DNA from: Hypoxylon rubiginosum | Taxonomy: Eukaryota > Ascomycota > Sordariomycetes > Xylariales > Hypoxylaceae | Reading direction: 5' to 3' | DNA length: 64,000 nt | NCBI GenBank assembly: GCA_902806565.1 | Contig: CADCXA010000025.1 | Coordinates: forward strand, 2,480,001-2,544,000 | Shown here: one piece after another, positions 50,193 through 61,436 of the stretch | How positions within the stretch are numbered: the first letter of the stretch is position 1 | Layout: each line of letters starts with the position of its first letter | Translations under genes and position numbers: made by a program | Notes under the pieces: generated by a model | Databases searched by the model: none | Seen by the model: the letters and a program-made list of their open reading frames with translations, nothing else | What the model was told of the DNA's origin: nothing

Positions 50193-51105
50193 AGCTGAAT
50201 TTTTTAAGCCTCACATGGAGCGAGGAGTCCCGCACCGTTTGATCGTGATGGGAAAAAACGCTCCCAGTCCACCGGCGTCTTGATCGTCTTGCGTCGTGTT
50301 GGATCTTTTTTTATGGGTTAACGGGGCCAACCTGCGAATTGGCGCTATCTGCGGCGGGCCGGAGATAGTATAGAGAAGGGGAACAAGAGTTGATTGTTGC
50401 GCGCGGAGGTGGTGATATTGTTGTGCCGTCGCGATAGATCATTTGATGGGCGCTCAACTTTTTTTTGGGAGTAGGATGTCTGGACCCGTGGACCGTGGCT
50501 GATGGAAAAGAGACCGCAACGGACGGGGGAGAAGGCTGGACACGCGACGAACCGCGACCGAATAGGTCGGAGGAACTTAGATTTTAGCAGGCGGCCCAGC
50601 CGATTTAGAAGTATCTTGTTGGATTGCTAAATTAGTGTCCGTGCGTTTGTAGCATATACCACTGCTTAATTGATAATCTTATCGTATAAGCATAGGGGGA
50701 ATACATATTATGCATATGGCAATATATGCATATAACCTAGCTACAGTAAAGGTTCCCACTTTCAAGTCGCTAACAGCCAGCACCAGCTACCCGGAAGTAC
50801 CTAAGTACCTAGGTACCGGCAAACGGAACCTGCAGCCCTGGAGAAAAAAACGAATTGATGAGGTAAAGAACGTCACCAGCTCGTCGATTAAACTCCAGTC
50901 GAATGCTGCCCCTCTCTCCCTCTCGCACAAAGCCCCGCAGCTAAGCAAAAATAACCAAAAATACCTTTAACCTTCCACCTATACTAACACCTGCCGACCT
51001 GCCAACTTCCCACTTCTCATCACGACTACGATCTCGACCCTCCACCACTGGACCGAACATATTCTCTTCAAGTACAGTGTTAGAAAGGCACAATCAGTAG
51101 TCAAC
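50193..51105. other. Divergent promoter region SNF5 / EBP1-like gene
   Basis: This is 913 bp. It contains TACCTAGGTACC at 50806-50817 and CT-rich sequence just before the EBP1-like start. The 50710-50970 frame is not convincing. Nothing else is seen. Confidence 0.5.
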
Positions 51106-52644
51106 ATGTCTGACGAGAAGGAAACCGGTTCGTCTATCCCCCTCCTAGCGAGTTTGAGTTGAGCTTTGCCCAGGAACTACCCCGCCAGCCTCTGTCCGTA
51201 CCTCGTACCTCGACCAAAGCTCCCATTTTTAACCTTACGAGAAGCCCGATAAAGTCGAACCAGTAGCTAACCTATCCCATTTTAGACTACTCGCTGGCGA
51301 ATCCAGATACTCTCACCAAGTACAGGGTGGCTGCGGGTATTTCCGAGAAGGTCCTTGCCGCCGTGTCTAAGCTCTGTGTCGCGGGCGAGAAGGTTGTTAC
51401 CATCTGCCAGAAGGGAGACAAGCTCATTGAGGAAGAGCTCGCCAAGGTTTACCGCGGAAAAACGGTCAAGGGTGAGTGAAATGTTGGCTGCTGCCTTTGG
51501 TAAACTCGAAATGTTTGCTCACGTTAGGCGTGTGCAGGTTTCTCACACCCCACAACCGTCTCTCCGGCCTCCTACGTGACACCGTACACTCCTTTGGCCT
51601 CCGATGCTGCCGAGGCGAACATCGAACTTCAGGCCGGTGAGCCTGTCAAGGTCCAGCTCGGCGCGCAGATTGACGGCTTCGGCTCCATTGTCTGCGACAC
51701 AGTCCTCGTCCAGCCCAAGGACCAGACGGAAGATGTCGTCACCGGTCGCACCGCCGATTTGATCCTCGCCACATACTACGCCAACGAGCTTCTCTTACGT
51801 CTCATGATTCCTCCCGGACTGTTATCTAGCGGGAGCGACGAGGAGAAAGCGAAGGCAGCTGCCGTTAAACCCCCTACCCAAACTAAGATCACTTCTCTTC
51901 TCGACAAGGTTGCCAAGAGCTACGAATGCAATCTGGTAGAGAGCACGACCTCGTGGGTTTTCGAGCGTAACGAGATTGAGGGCAAGAAGAAGATTGTGAT
52001 TGCTCCCGCAGAAGGTACCAAAGGAGAGGGTACGCCCGAAATTGGTGAAGTATGGGGCGTGGAGATGGGTATAAGTCTAGGATCTGGCAAAGTCAAGGCA
52101 ATCGACCAGCGAGCGACTCTACTCCGTCGAACAACAAACACTTACATCTTGAAGTCGCAAACTGCGCGAAAGACATTGTCTACCGTTCAAAACAAGTTTG
52201 GCCACTTCCCCTTCAGCTTGAGACAGCTCGAGGAAGAAGGAGGTGATACCAAATACAAGGTTGGCGTGTACGAAGGCGTCCGTCAGGGCGTGCTACGCCA
52301 GTATGAGCTGGTCGGTGACAAGGACGCTGCTCCGGTTGCTAGATTATTGACGACCCTCGGTATGCCCACAAAATCCCCTTGCCTCCCCCCCGCCATACCC
52401 CTGAAGCTAACGCAGAGCAGCTATTACAAAGAATGGCATTTCGAAACTCGGAGCTCCACCTGCGCTGGATCTAAGCAAGTTCCAGTCGGATAAGAAGATT
52501 ACTGACGAGGAAATTCTGAAGATATTGGAACAGCCCCTGAGTAAGAATAAGAGCAAGAGCAAAAATAAGAAGAAGAAGAAGCCGGCAAAGAAGGCTGCCA
52601 AGGCCGGAGATGACGATGACGAAGAGGAAAGCGACGATGAGTAA
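51106..52644 (+). CDS. cdb4: EBP1/PA2G4-like protein (42-kDa curved-DNA-binding protein, methionine aminopeptidase fold)
   Basis: Exons are 51106-51127, 51286-51471, 51538-52359 and 52421-52644; introns of 158, 66 and 61 bp are GT-AG. The last 3' site could be 6 bp earlier. The protein is 417 aa. Landmarks are DYSLANPDTLTKYRVAAGISEKVL, VVTICQKGDKLIEEELAKVY, GFSHPTTVSPASYVTPYTPL and ELQAGEPVKVQLGAQIDGFGSIVCDT. The homologues (human PA2G4/EBP1, S. pombe Cdb4) have the type-II methionine aminopeptidase fold without activity. Here the positions of the first metal-binding Asp residues read VQL and SIV, so it is a pseudo-enzyme too. It is linked to ribosome biogenesis, translation and growth. The C-terminus is a long Lys-rich run followed by an acidic DDDDEEESDDE tail, as in nucleolar and nucleic-acid-binding family members. 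Confidence 0.93.
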
Positions 52645-54235
52645 GGGTATCAGTGCGTTGATAACTCGCATGTGCTCTTTGAGGTATGCGCCTGCAAGTC
52701 AGCAGTACCTTCGTCATAGTCAGTCCAACACAAAAGCCAATAGTGCTAGCTCTGTATTGCAATTATCAAGGCACACTATGATTTTTGTGCCTAGTTCGAG
52801 AATCCGACATGTGGCTTGCTTCGGGTCATGCAGGTGACCTAGGCGGAAGAAAAAAGGAGGCAGTGAACCTCTCGAGCAGTCAAGAGGGAAACAGTCTATT
52901 TAGTTCTCGGCTTCTGTGTTATTAGCACCCATAGAAGAAAGAAAGGAAAAAAAACACCCTTGATATATACAGAAGGACATAGGCCAAATGGAAGTATCTG
53001 ACCCCAAGGGCGATTCTTGACGCACTGATGCCACGCTTACTATGTACCAATGCCTTGACCAGTAACCTGTTATTAGGATATACGGGACACCTAAGATTTT
53101 GTTCTTGGAAGTATTCCGATAAGGGGCATTAGTAGGGCAGCTACTCTCGCATCGCATTTACTGATGAGAACTCACAGCCGAGGATGCATTTGATCTGGTA
53201 GTAGCCTATCTACTATCAAACAACTTGCAAAACTACTAGGTAGCCAAGGTGGATATGAGTCAGAATCTTGTTGTTGCTTGCGCTGCGTGGCGTGGCGCAA
53301 TGATTACCCTACGCACGCTTGGATAGCTACGAAACAGCGGAAAGGGTAGATGGAGGGTAGAGAGTAGAGGGTAGATGGAGATAGGAGGATAAGGAAGAAA
53401 GCAGTCAAGATAGAAAATCTCGAGATTATCGGAAAGGGAGCCAACCGTGTGACCGACGGGCCACGATTCGAATCAGGTGGCCAGGTGGTAGGGCTCTCTC
53501 CGGTGTTCCTTAACCGCAGCCGATAAAGTGTGTAACGGATTCAGGGGAGGGAGAGAGAGGACGGGAGGGGGCAAACGAGAATAAGGAGCTAAAAGGAAGG
53601 CGCATACGGCCATTGAAAATTTAATTCACAACTTACCTACCTAACATACCTATGTAGGTACCTACCTAGGATCTAAGGTGAAAAATAATTACTTGTTACC
53701 TAGGTACTCCTTGCTGCCTTAGGTGCAAGTGATTTCAAAATATTATTTAAAGTGCACGCAGGGTACGTAAAATTCGAGGAAAGAGCAAAGCAGAGGTGGT
53801 AAGGGTTCCCCCCTTAGTTTTTTAGGTGCCTTCAGTTTTAGGGGAGAAGAGGGTACAATTGTAGCGCAAAAGGGCAAAAGGTACATTCGTACACAGTACC
53901 CCAGCCCCTGGTCAAGACGCCCCCCGTCCGCTCCGAATTTTGGAGCTTTGGAATTTCGCATAACCCTCCCTTCGCCCTACCGTCGCCCTACCGCGTACTA
54001 CAAACACCACCACCAGCAAGACGCGACAAGGCTGTCTAATTGACGAATTTTTCCATATAGAAAGGTGCCTTCACAATTCTCCAAGTCACAGAACCACATG
54101 CTAACACTTTTTCGCAGCCGCATAATTGATCGATTTCCGCTGTCGCGCACTGCTGAGCAAACGCGGTATTCGAGGCAATAGGGGTGTGAGCAACCCCCTC
54201 CGTCCCCCAGGAATAAAGTGCTACACTTGCTCGAA
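52645..54235. other. Intergenic upstream of the Rco1-like gene
   Basis: A 1.6-kb region between tandem plus-strand genes. It contains purine-rich GGTAGAGGGTAGA-type runs (53340-53400, 53545-53580) and a dense cluster of ACCTACCTA/TAGGTACCTACCTAGG at 53634-53705. There is also a short palindrome GATTCGAATC at about 53464. No gene is recognised. Confidence 0.5.
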
Positions 54236-57200
54236 ATGACTTCGGCCAACAAACCCACCCGATCGAGGTTCTCGAGCCCGCTCCACTCGAGCTCTCCGGC
54301 CGGCCACAACAGAGCATTTCCGAGCGATGGTCAAAGAATCTTCATGCAGCGCTGGCTCGAGCCCCCGGTTCAGAACAAAGCCAGCTTCCAGGAGGCAAAC
54401 CTCGTGAGAGGCGGAGTCGTCGAGAACATGGCTCCTCTAGGCACTCTGCCCAAGGCTATCCACAAGAAGTCTCCCGTCAACGGAGCCATCAATGGGGAGC
54501 CCGCCGTCACTCCTCCCGTCAAGACGAGGATCGTTCTGAAGAAACCTGTCCGCACTCCAACCGTGCCGGAGAGGGAGAGCGTGCGAGAGAGCGTGCCACG
54601 TGCAAGCGAGCCAGCACTTGCCAACCAGGTGGAACCCGAATTTGATGCTGCGCCATTATCTCCATTGTCACAGCCGCTCCTTCCTCTCCCGGCCTTAGAT
54701 GATGGTGAAGATGAAGACTACGTACCTAAGAAGCCAAAAGTCCGATTGTCTTCTTCTCATCATCACCAAGACAACAACGAGAACCAGGATACCAAGATGA
54801 CGCCGAGTGCGAATACCCGACGCCATTCTACTCGCCGTCAGAGTGCTAGAGCCACTCCGACGCCTGTCGATTCATCATCTATCGTTACAGCGTCTTCACC
54901 ACCCAGTTTTCACGCGCCCCATTCTACCCTCAATCGTGAACCCAATAAAGAGCTCACGGACAAAATTGTGGAGGCTGCGGTAGACGAGGCCCTTAGCCTC
55001 TACCGATACCCAACTGCCTGGGCGCTTCGTCTTCTCTATGATGAAAACTCATCCGATCCTCATTTTGTGTCTATGATCGAAGACATCTACAATCAGCGCG
55101 CAGATGTTGAAACTCTGAAAGAATTCAGCAAGTTGATCAGCGATAAGAAGAGGGACGGGAAGAAGGACAACAAAGGCTGCTACTACTTTGTGCCTCCGTC
55201 AACAGGTAGCCGCTTCACGCCTCACAAGCCCAAGCCTACACCCTACGGAGAACTAGTGAGGATGGATCTCAGTGCTTTTCACGATGGCGCCAGCGAGAGT
55301 GGCATTGAGGGCCATGTCAGCAAGAAGGTCAAGCTCGATGAGGAGCATCTCACGGTGAACGGAAATAGCCCTGCCAAGGCAAATGGTTTAGGTGGCCACA
55401 AAGGTCTCACAAGTCACAAGTCACCACACAAGTCACCGCGAGGGAAGAAAAATCGATCCGGATCTGTTAGCAGCTCATCATCGCTCTCCTCTGTTCCCGA
55501 CGATGTTCCTGATGACTATGAGCAGTACATGGATCTGGTGGATGATGACCTGGGTGTCGCGCGTCCCATAGCTGCCGAGCCAAATAATGCGCAAATCCCG
55601 GCAGGCTCAGCCCAGCCAATCAGCGGCCAGGAGAAGAAACCCGCCGCGAAAAAGAAGAATGCATCGCCCAAGCATCCTTCTTCTCAAAACACTCCCCGTC
55701 AACATCCTCCCTCCCGTGATTCTAGTATGCCCGCTGCTGTTGTCGCCAACGGCACCACACCTCGACATCATCAGCAAAAACCTCATCCGGGTAGCTCGCT
55801 CAAGTTTGCAAGCCGATTTGGAGATTTGGATAATTCTGATCGACTTGTCGAGCAAAAACAGAGCAATAAGTTGGAGGTGAACGGTGCCACCAAGGACGTC
55901 TCCGAGGAGAGCTTCATCCGCAACCCGCTTCAGCTGGACGATCTGCACGATCTACCTCTACCCTTCGAGCTGGCTGTGCCACCTCCGCCTGTGGTAGAGC
56001 AGAACCGCTCATCTCGGACGCCGGCTCTGAGTTCGCGAGCTGCCAGAGCGGCCAAGAGGCATCATGACGATCTGGATGACTCCATCTCACCGACCGCGCT
56101 TTCATTCAGGGCCGACTTCGAGCCGCCCTCGACACGCAACTCGCGTGCGGCGACTCCGTCGAATTTGCGCTCGTCCAAGAAACCTCGAGGAGGATTACGC
56201 GTGAAGACCTCGTAAGTCTCTATCTTTTCCCATTTCCCCCTTGTTTGGCTGCGTTGCGTTGTGGCATTCCCGTCACAGCGTGGCCCGACCGAGTGCTGTG
56301 CTGTCACAAAGCAAGGCGCCTAGCCAAGTGGCGATGTGGCACCACATGATCTCACGTTGGGCTAAACCCAGCTTCTGCACCAAAAAAACTTGGATTTCTA
56401 CTTGCAAAGGCCTGCATATATCTATATCACGAAGAAACATTTGCTGACTGGCACGCATTGCACATGATAGACCGATGAAAAAGAAGGGCACTTCTGCGGG
56501 AATTCCTCGTAGCATTGGTGACCGCCCGAGCCCTGTGGGCAACGGAGGACTACCGCCATTCCATCAGGTATGCAAAATCCTCATTCGTGATTATTCCCCT
56601 ACCCTCGAGGAGATTCGCATTTCCTAGCTGCGAAATGCATCGCGATGCGTTCGTTATTGTGCGAATTTCCTTAACTCGTGGGCCGACGGGAGCCTTAGCC
56701 CTAAGACTCCAAACGCGAAGTCCGTAGTGGCGACTAGATCCTTCTGGTTCCCGCCTGGCCCGAAATTCTACTGTGTCGGCCATTACCACGTACTCATGCT
56801 GACGAGATACGCTAGGAGGAGAATGATGACTCTTGTTATACCTGTGGAGGTAATGGCGAACTTGTCTGCTGCGATGGGTGTCGCTCTTCATTCCACTACT
56901 TGTGCATTGACCCTCCAATGGAAGACGAAGGTCACGCCATGCCTGATGAGTGGTACTGCAACGAATGCAAATACCGTTATTCTCCACCATTTGACGAGCA
57001 CACGGGTGTGTTTCGCTCACTACTCTATGCTCTCGACAGGAAGAACCCTAGAGCGTTTCGTCTTCCTGAAGAAGTCAGAGACTGCTTCGAAGGTGTGCGC
57101 ACGGGCGCCGATGGCGAGTATGAAGAGCTTGTGCCGCCTAAGCCCAAGTACGTGCCTACAAATCCACCCTGCTCCCAATGTTATCATCTAGCTAACGTTC

Positions 57201-58292
57201 ACCGTCTAAAGGACTAGCAAGAAGGGAGTTGAGGAGCCGTTTGACTTTTTCAAGCTCAGAAATGCCGACGGCAGTGCGGTCTTATGCCACCAATGCCAAA
57301 AGGGAGCCTCGGACAACCGCCCTATCGTTCCCTGCTCGGTATGCGGACTCAATTGGCACCTTGAGTGCCTGGACCCTCCCCTAGCTGTTCCGCCCGTTCC
57401 TCGGACGTGGCGTTGTCCTCTCCACACCGAGGATATGCTAGCTGAGCTCCCAGGAAGTCTGGCACCGGCTCACCGATACCGCAAGATCAAGCACGCTCCT
57501 GCTATTGAACAGAGCTATAGTAGAGGACTGGCCAACAACGGCTATATCGAGGTCGAATATGACGATAGCGAAGATGAGGCCGACGCCTGGCGACACCACA
57601 AGGGTTTTGGACGCCTTCACCGTCTATCTGCGAAGGGTATCAAGCTGGACTTCATTGCTCGGTAAGACAATATCGGCGGATACCAAGGTTTTCCAATGCT
57701 AATCTATCGTTTAGTGTACGTCAGGGTCGTCGATACCTCGAGAACCATAGACAAGGTTCTACTCCCGTTGGTACAGCCAACCCTACCTGTGTGGTGCCAC
57801 CCGGAGTGCCTAGCCTAGAAGAGCAGCAGGCAGCTTTGAATCTTGCCCAACTAGCTCAAGGCAGTGGTGATGGTCTCAACCAGCTGCACCGAGCGATGAT
57901 AGTACGTAAAAAATTAGGCATCTTTACAAATGTTACATAACTAACAATGTATACAGTCCCAAGCCAGTCCGGCTGTGATTGCCATGATGGCAAGCGGGGA
58001 TTCTCAGCACATTGCTTCGGGCCATCTAGACTCAGCCGACACTACTTCTCTTAAGGCTATGCTCGCTCAAGCGGAAGCCTTGTCGAGAAATATCCGCCAG
58101 GTCCTAGCCAAGCAAAGCCAGCCAATTTCACAAAGTATCGCAGACACGGCAACTCCCAGCGAGGCGAAGCAAAAGGCTTCGCCAAACAATAGCACTATGG
58201 GTGACAACTCGTCCATTGTTGCCAAAGATACTGTCGGAGACTCCGAAGTCGGCGATAGTACTACTGACGATTCTGCAATGCAGATCGATTAA
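54236..58292 (+). CDS. RCO1: Double PHD-finger protein, Rco1-like subunit of an Rpd3S-type deacetylase
   Basis: Exons are 54236-56211, 56471-56567, 56816-57147, 57218-57661, 57715-57901 and 57957-58292. Introns are 259, 248, 70 (or 64; TAG and AAG acceptors lie 6 bp apart), 53 and 55 bp. The protein is 1123 aa. The N-terminal 650 residues are basic, Ser/Pro-rich and mostly disordered, with a structured block at about 240-340 (ELTDKIVEAAVDEALSLYRYPTAWALRLLYDE). PHD1 (about 697-745) is SCYTCGGNGELVCCDGCRSS...CIDPP...WYCNEC. PHD2 (about 825-880) is LCHQC...PCSVCGLNWHLECLDPPL...WRCPLH. A double PHD on a long disordered protein fits fungal Rco1, which reads the H3 tail and K36 methylation context to suppress cryptic transcription. 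Cti6-type proteins are an alternative. The start is the first ATG after a GC-rich leader. Confidence 0.88.
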
Positions 58293-61200
58293 GAACCGTC
58301 CATCCCTCCGTGTGTGGCTTTAATCTAGTTTCTCTGGAAACTGATGTGCCATAAACTCTTGAGCCATGATTTTTGGTCACAGCGAGATGATGGATACTAC
58401 GGTCTTACGTCAATGGTTTCACATACAACTAATTTTTTTCTCCCACCCACAACCGATACCCTACGGTGGAAATCGCACCAATCACGCCCAGTTTTCTTGA
58501 CTCGCAACCCTCAGAATTCTCGACTACTCCTAATAGCCCTGAAATCCAACGCATCATGAGAAGCGAAGCATCTCGAGTAGTTTTTCCAAGCAGCAAATCA
58601 TCAGCAAAAAGTTGTCGTGCCTCGTCTAGAGGCTCTCTCTTTCGTTCAGAGACATGATCACAAGTCACAGTGCATCTTCTCGGGCATTTTCACATTCGAG
58701 CAAAGATGGAGGATGGTTTTCCGATTCTCCACCGCCCGAATTAATTGTACCAATACTGTTAACAAAGAGAGAAGCACGGAGGAAACACGGGGAATAATAG
58801 CCCTCTTGAGATCCCTCACGAATTCCTTTTTTCCCTTCCCCACGGGTCTTATTCTCCCTGTCTATACTTGCATGGCCCCTTACATAGATCTCGGTTTCCT
58901 TCGTCAAGTCTTCTCAGGCTGCTTCTTCTCACACACAAAGTCCGGTCTAGATGGCAAACGGAGGGAGGGAATAGGGACAGCTCGACATCAGTCGACCTTT
59001 AGTTTTTCCCAAATTTCTTTTTCCCCATTCTTCCTGTGATCCTATCGCGGCATCGTTTCGTGTTTTCCTTTTCTCTCCGTCCCACGACGGCAGCAGACAA
59101 GAGACCCGCCGAATGCCTTAATGCGAGTGGATGTGATCGGCGTTTAAGTGAGCGGGAGAGGAGGGGGGAAAACAAAATAAGGAATCCGCCTTAGAGCGAC
59201 CTACTATGTACTATAGCTACACCAGTCAGTCGTATACTAGTAAGGAACGAAGTTTTTTTCTCCCTTAAACAAAAATTGTATCTTTGGTACCTAATGATGA
59301 GCGATTGGTGCATATGTGCCTATGTAAGTCCATAGCCATTGTGATTCTCATTAGCTTGACCATGGCATAAGGTCATGATCACCAATTCATAGAGGAAGCT
59401 AACCAACGACATCATCTCCCCCATATATACTAACTAAGGTAGCGACACAGACCTATCCGTAGGTAGAAAGCTCCCTGGAGCTATCATAATCCAGTCCCTT
59501 AAAGGTGTTTGCATTGGGTATGTGTATGTGCGTAGACTCCAAATCACGATCGACATCCCAATTCCCCTCTAACATAGTATCTGCCTATCTACTCCACGAG
59601 AGGAAACAGACCTTCAAGAATCCAAGACGGCGGTTTTATTCGACCGGGTAAGGAGGTTGATCCCGGGGTCATCCCCCCCCCCCCCCCCTTTGCCTGAAAC
59701 AAGCTCCTAGTCAAAACTCCTATCCATAAAAAGAACGTGGGAAGAAAGAGAAAAAATACCAAGGGCGGTAGGCAGGGTAAGAGGTAGGTATCCACTTTGC
59801 GGCAGCCACGTCATCTCTTCTCCTTTATTTTATTTTTATGTTCTCCCAGAAGAACGAACGCATGAGCTGATGAGCCCCTCGTTTGTGGAGGAAGGGCTAC
59901 GTCGGCGCTTCGTGGTTATTGTTTCTGCCATTTATGGGAATGGGTAAGGGTATAGCTAATAGCTTCAAGTGTGTGGGCTAGGCTGGATTGGACACTTTAT
60001 CCATGACCGATAGCCTTAGGCATGGTAATAGACACGTATATAAAAGATGATGAATGCTGAAACGAAACCAAACGAAACAACCGCTCTCAAAAAATTGAGC
60101 TTTCCTTACTTTCGATTCTGTTCTCCTTGCCTGCGTACCCAAACCGGCAAACTATAGAGCATTAAAGCCTACGACAATCCACGCGTCCGTCTATTTCCCC
60201 GTCGGGCGCTGAGATGGTGTAACGTACACACACGGCGTTGGTGATCCATAACGGAGACACTTAGGATATACTAGAAACTCCCATCGGGCAAAAACTAACT
60301 AGGTAAGTATTAGGCAGAATAGACAAAGAACCACGGTCCTAGGTGCATACTAAGGAAGGGGGAAGAGACAGACAGCAAAGTGAGCGGTGACCTGCAAGAC
60401 TTGTCTTGTTGTCAGTGCCCACAGAATGAACACCGAAAATAGCAGCACACATATACACATACAGAGTGCAGTGCGTCAGGATTGGCCTCATCAGACATTA
60501 CAGAAGCGGTCATAGGCGGAAGGTGGTGAAGTTGGGAGATAAGGGGAAGACATCCCTCACCGCTACTTAGCACCCAGGTATCACGAAGAGAGAAAAAAAG
60601 CAAGCGTAGCCGGAAACTGTCAAGATAAAAATCATTCGCATCTCAAGTATTTTTCCTATCCGTATAATTCACTAATGATGCGATTCGCTGTCCGCTTGGG
60701 ATTCACCGACAGCCTGAATCACCCCCCTTGCGTATAATCGAGGCATCACGGGGGTAAAAGTGACAGCCAATGCGAACAAGTCTTCCATTGTAACAAGAGT
60801 CCTCGCCAGACATTTCTATTTTCCTCACAATTCTCTTGCCTATCAACCCTGGTTGCTTTTCTTTATATGACCTGCCGGTGGAGGAACTGCCTCGAAAGTT
60901 CAGACGGTCGGTTGAGCTTTAGCTCGCCCACATTTAGAACAACTGTACTTTGTACATATGACAAGACAAGCATGGCAAAACATATGGCATGAAAAGCCCT
61001 CCATACACGGATGCTTCCTCCCAGTGAAAACGTCGCCGTGAGGTGAAGCCGGCCAATCCCCAACTCGATACCCCCGTAATAGGCCGCATCGTAGTCGAGA
61101 GATTGGCCGCATCTAGATATCGCCTGAAGGATATAACCGAACGAAAGAAACTGCGCGGACATCGAAGGTACTGCCGAGGTGGTTTCCTGCCATCCACGGC

Positions 61201-61436
61201 GTACCAGGCCGAGATACGCGCTGCGTCTCAAGTGGATCTGGATCGTGCGCAACGGCATTCTCATAACTTCTCAAATAAATCAAACATTCCAGGCCAACCA
61301 ACTCCCTTATCTGTACAACCACGCAATTCGGGAAGACAGACACGCGAGTCCCCATATATCCATTGAGACTCGCGCAGAACCGTAAACATAATCTTTCAGA
61401 TCATCTCTGAGCAGATCTGTCAGTATCCTTTGACAT
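58293..61436. other. Long intergenic region between convergent genes
   Basis: This 3.1-kb stretch between the stops of the Rco1-like gene (+) and PUF gene (-) contains a C16 homopolymer (59673-59688). Frames at 58617-59039 and 60863-61264 have no family resemblance. No tRNA-like A/B boxes or conserved hairpins were recognised. It is long for two 3' UTRs, and a non-coding RNA gene cannot be excluded. Confidence 0.5.
59673..59688. repeat. C16 homopolymer
   Basis: An uninterrupted run of 16 C. Its length is prone to sequencing error. Confidence 0.9.

Noticed and set aside
53450..53500. tRNA-like B box (GATTCGAATC)
   Set aside because: The motif is a simple palindrome. The flanks do not form a 5-bp T stem, and no A box or acceptor stem is in range.
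60863..61264. 133-aa minus-strand frame
   Set aside because: Overlaps several equally long frames in both strands and has no recognisable motif.
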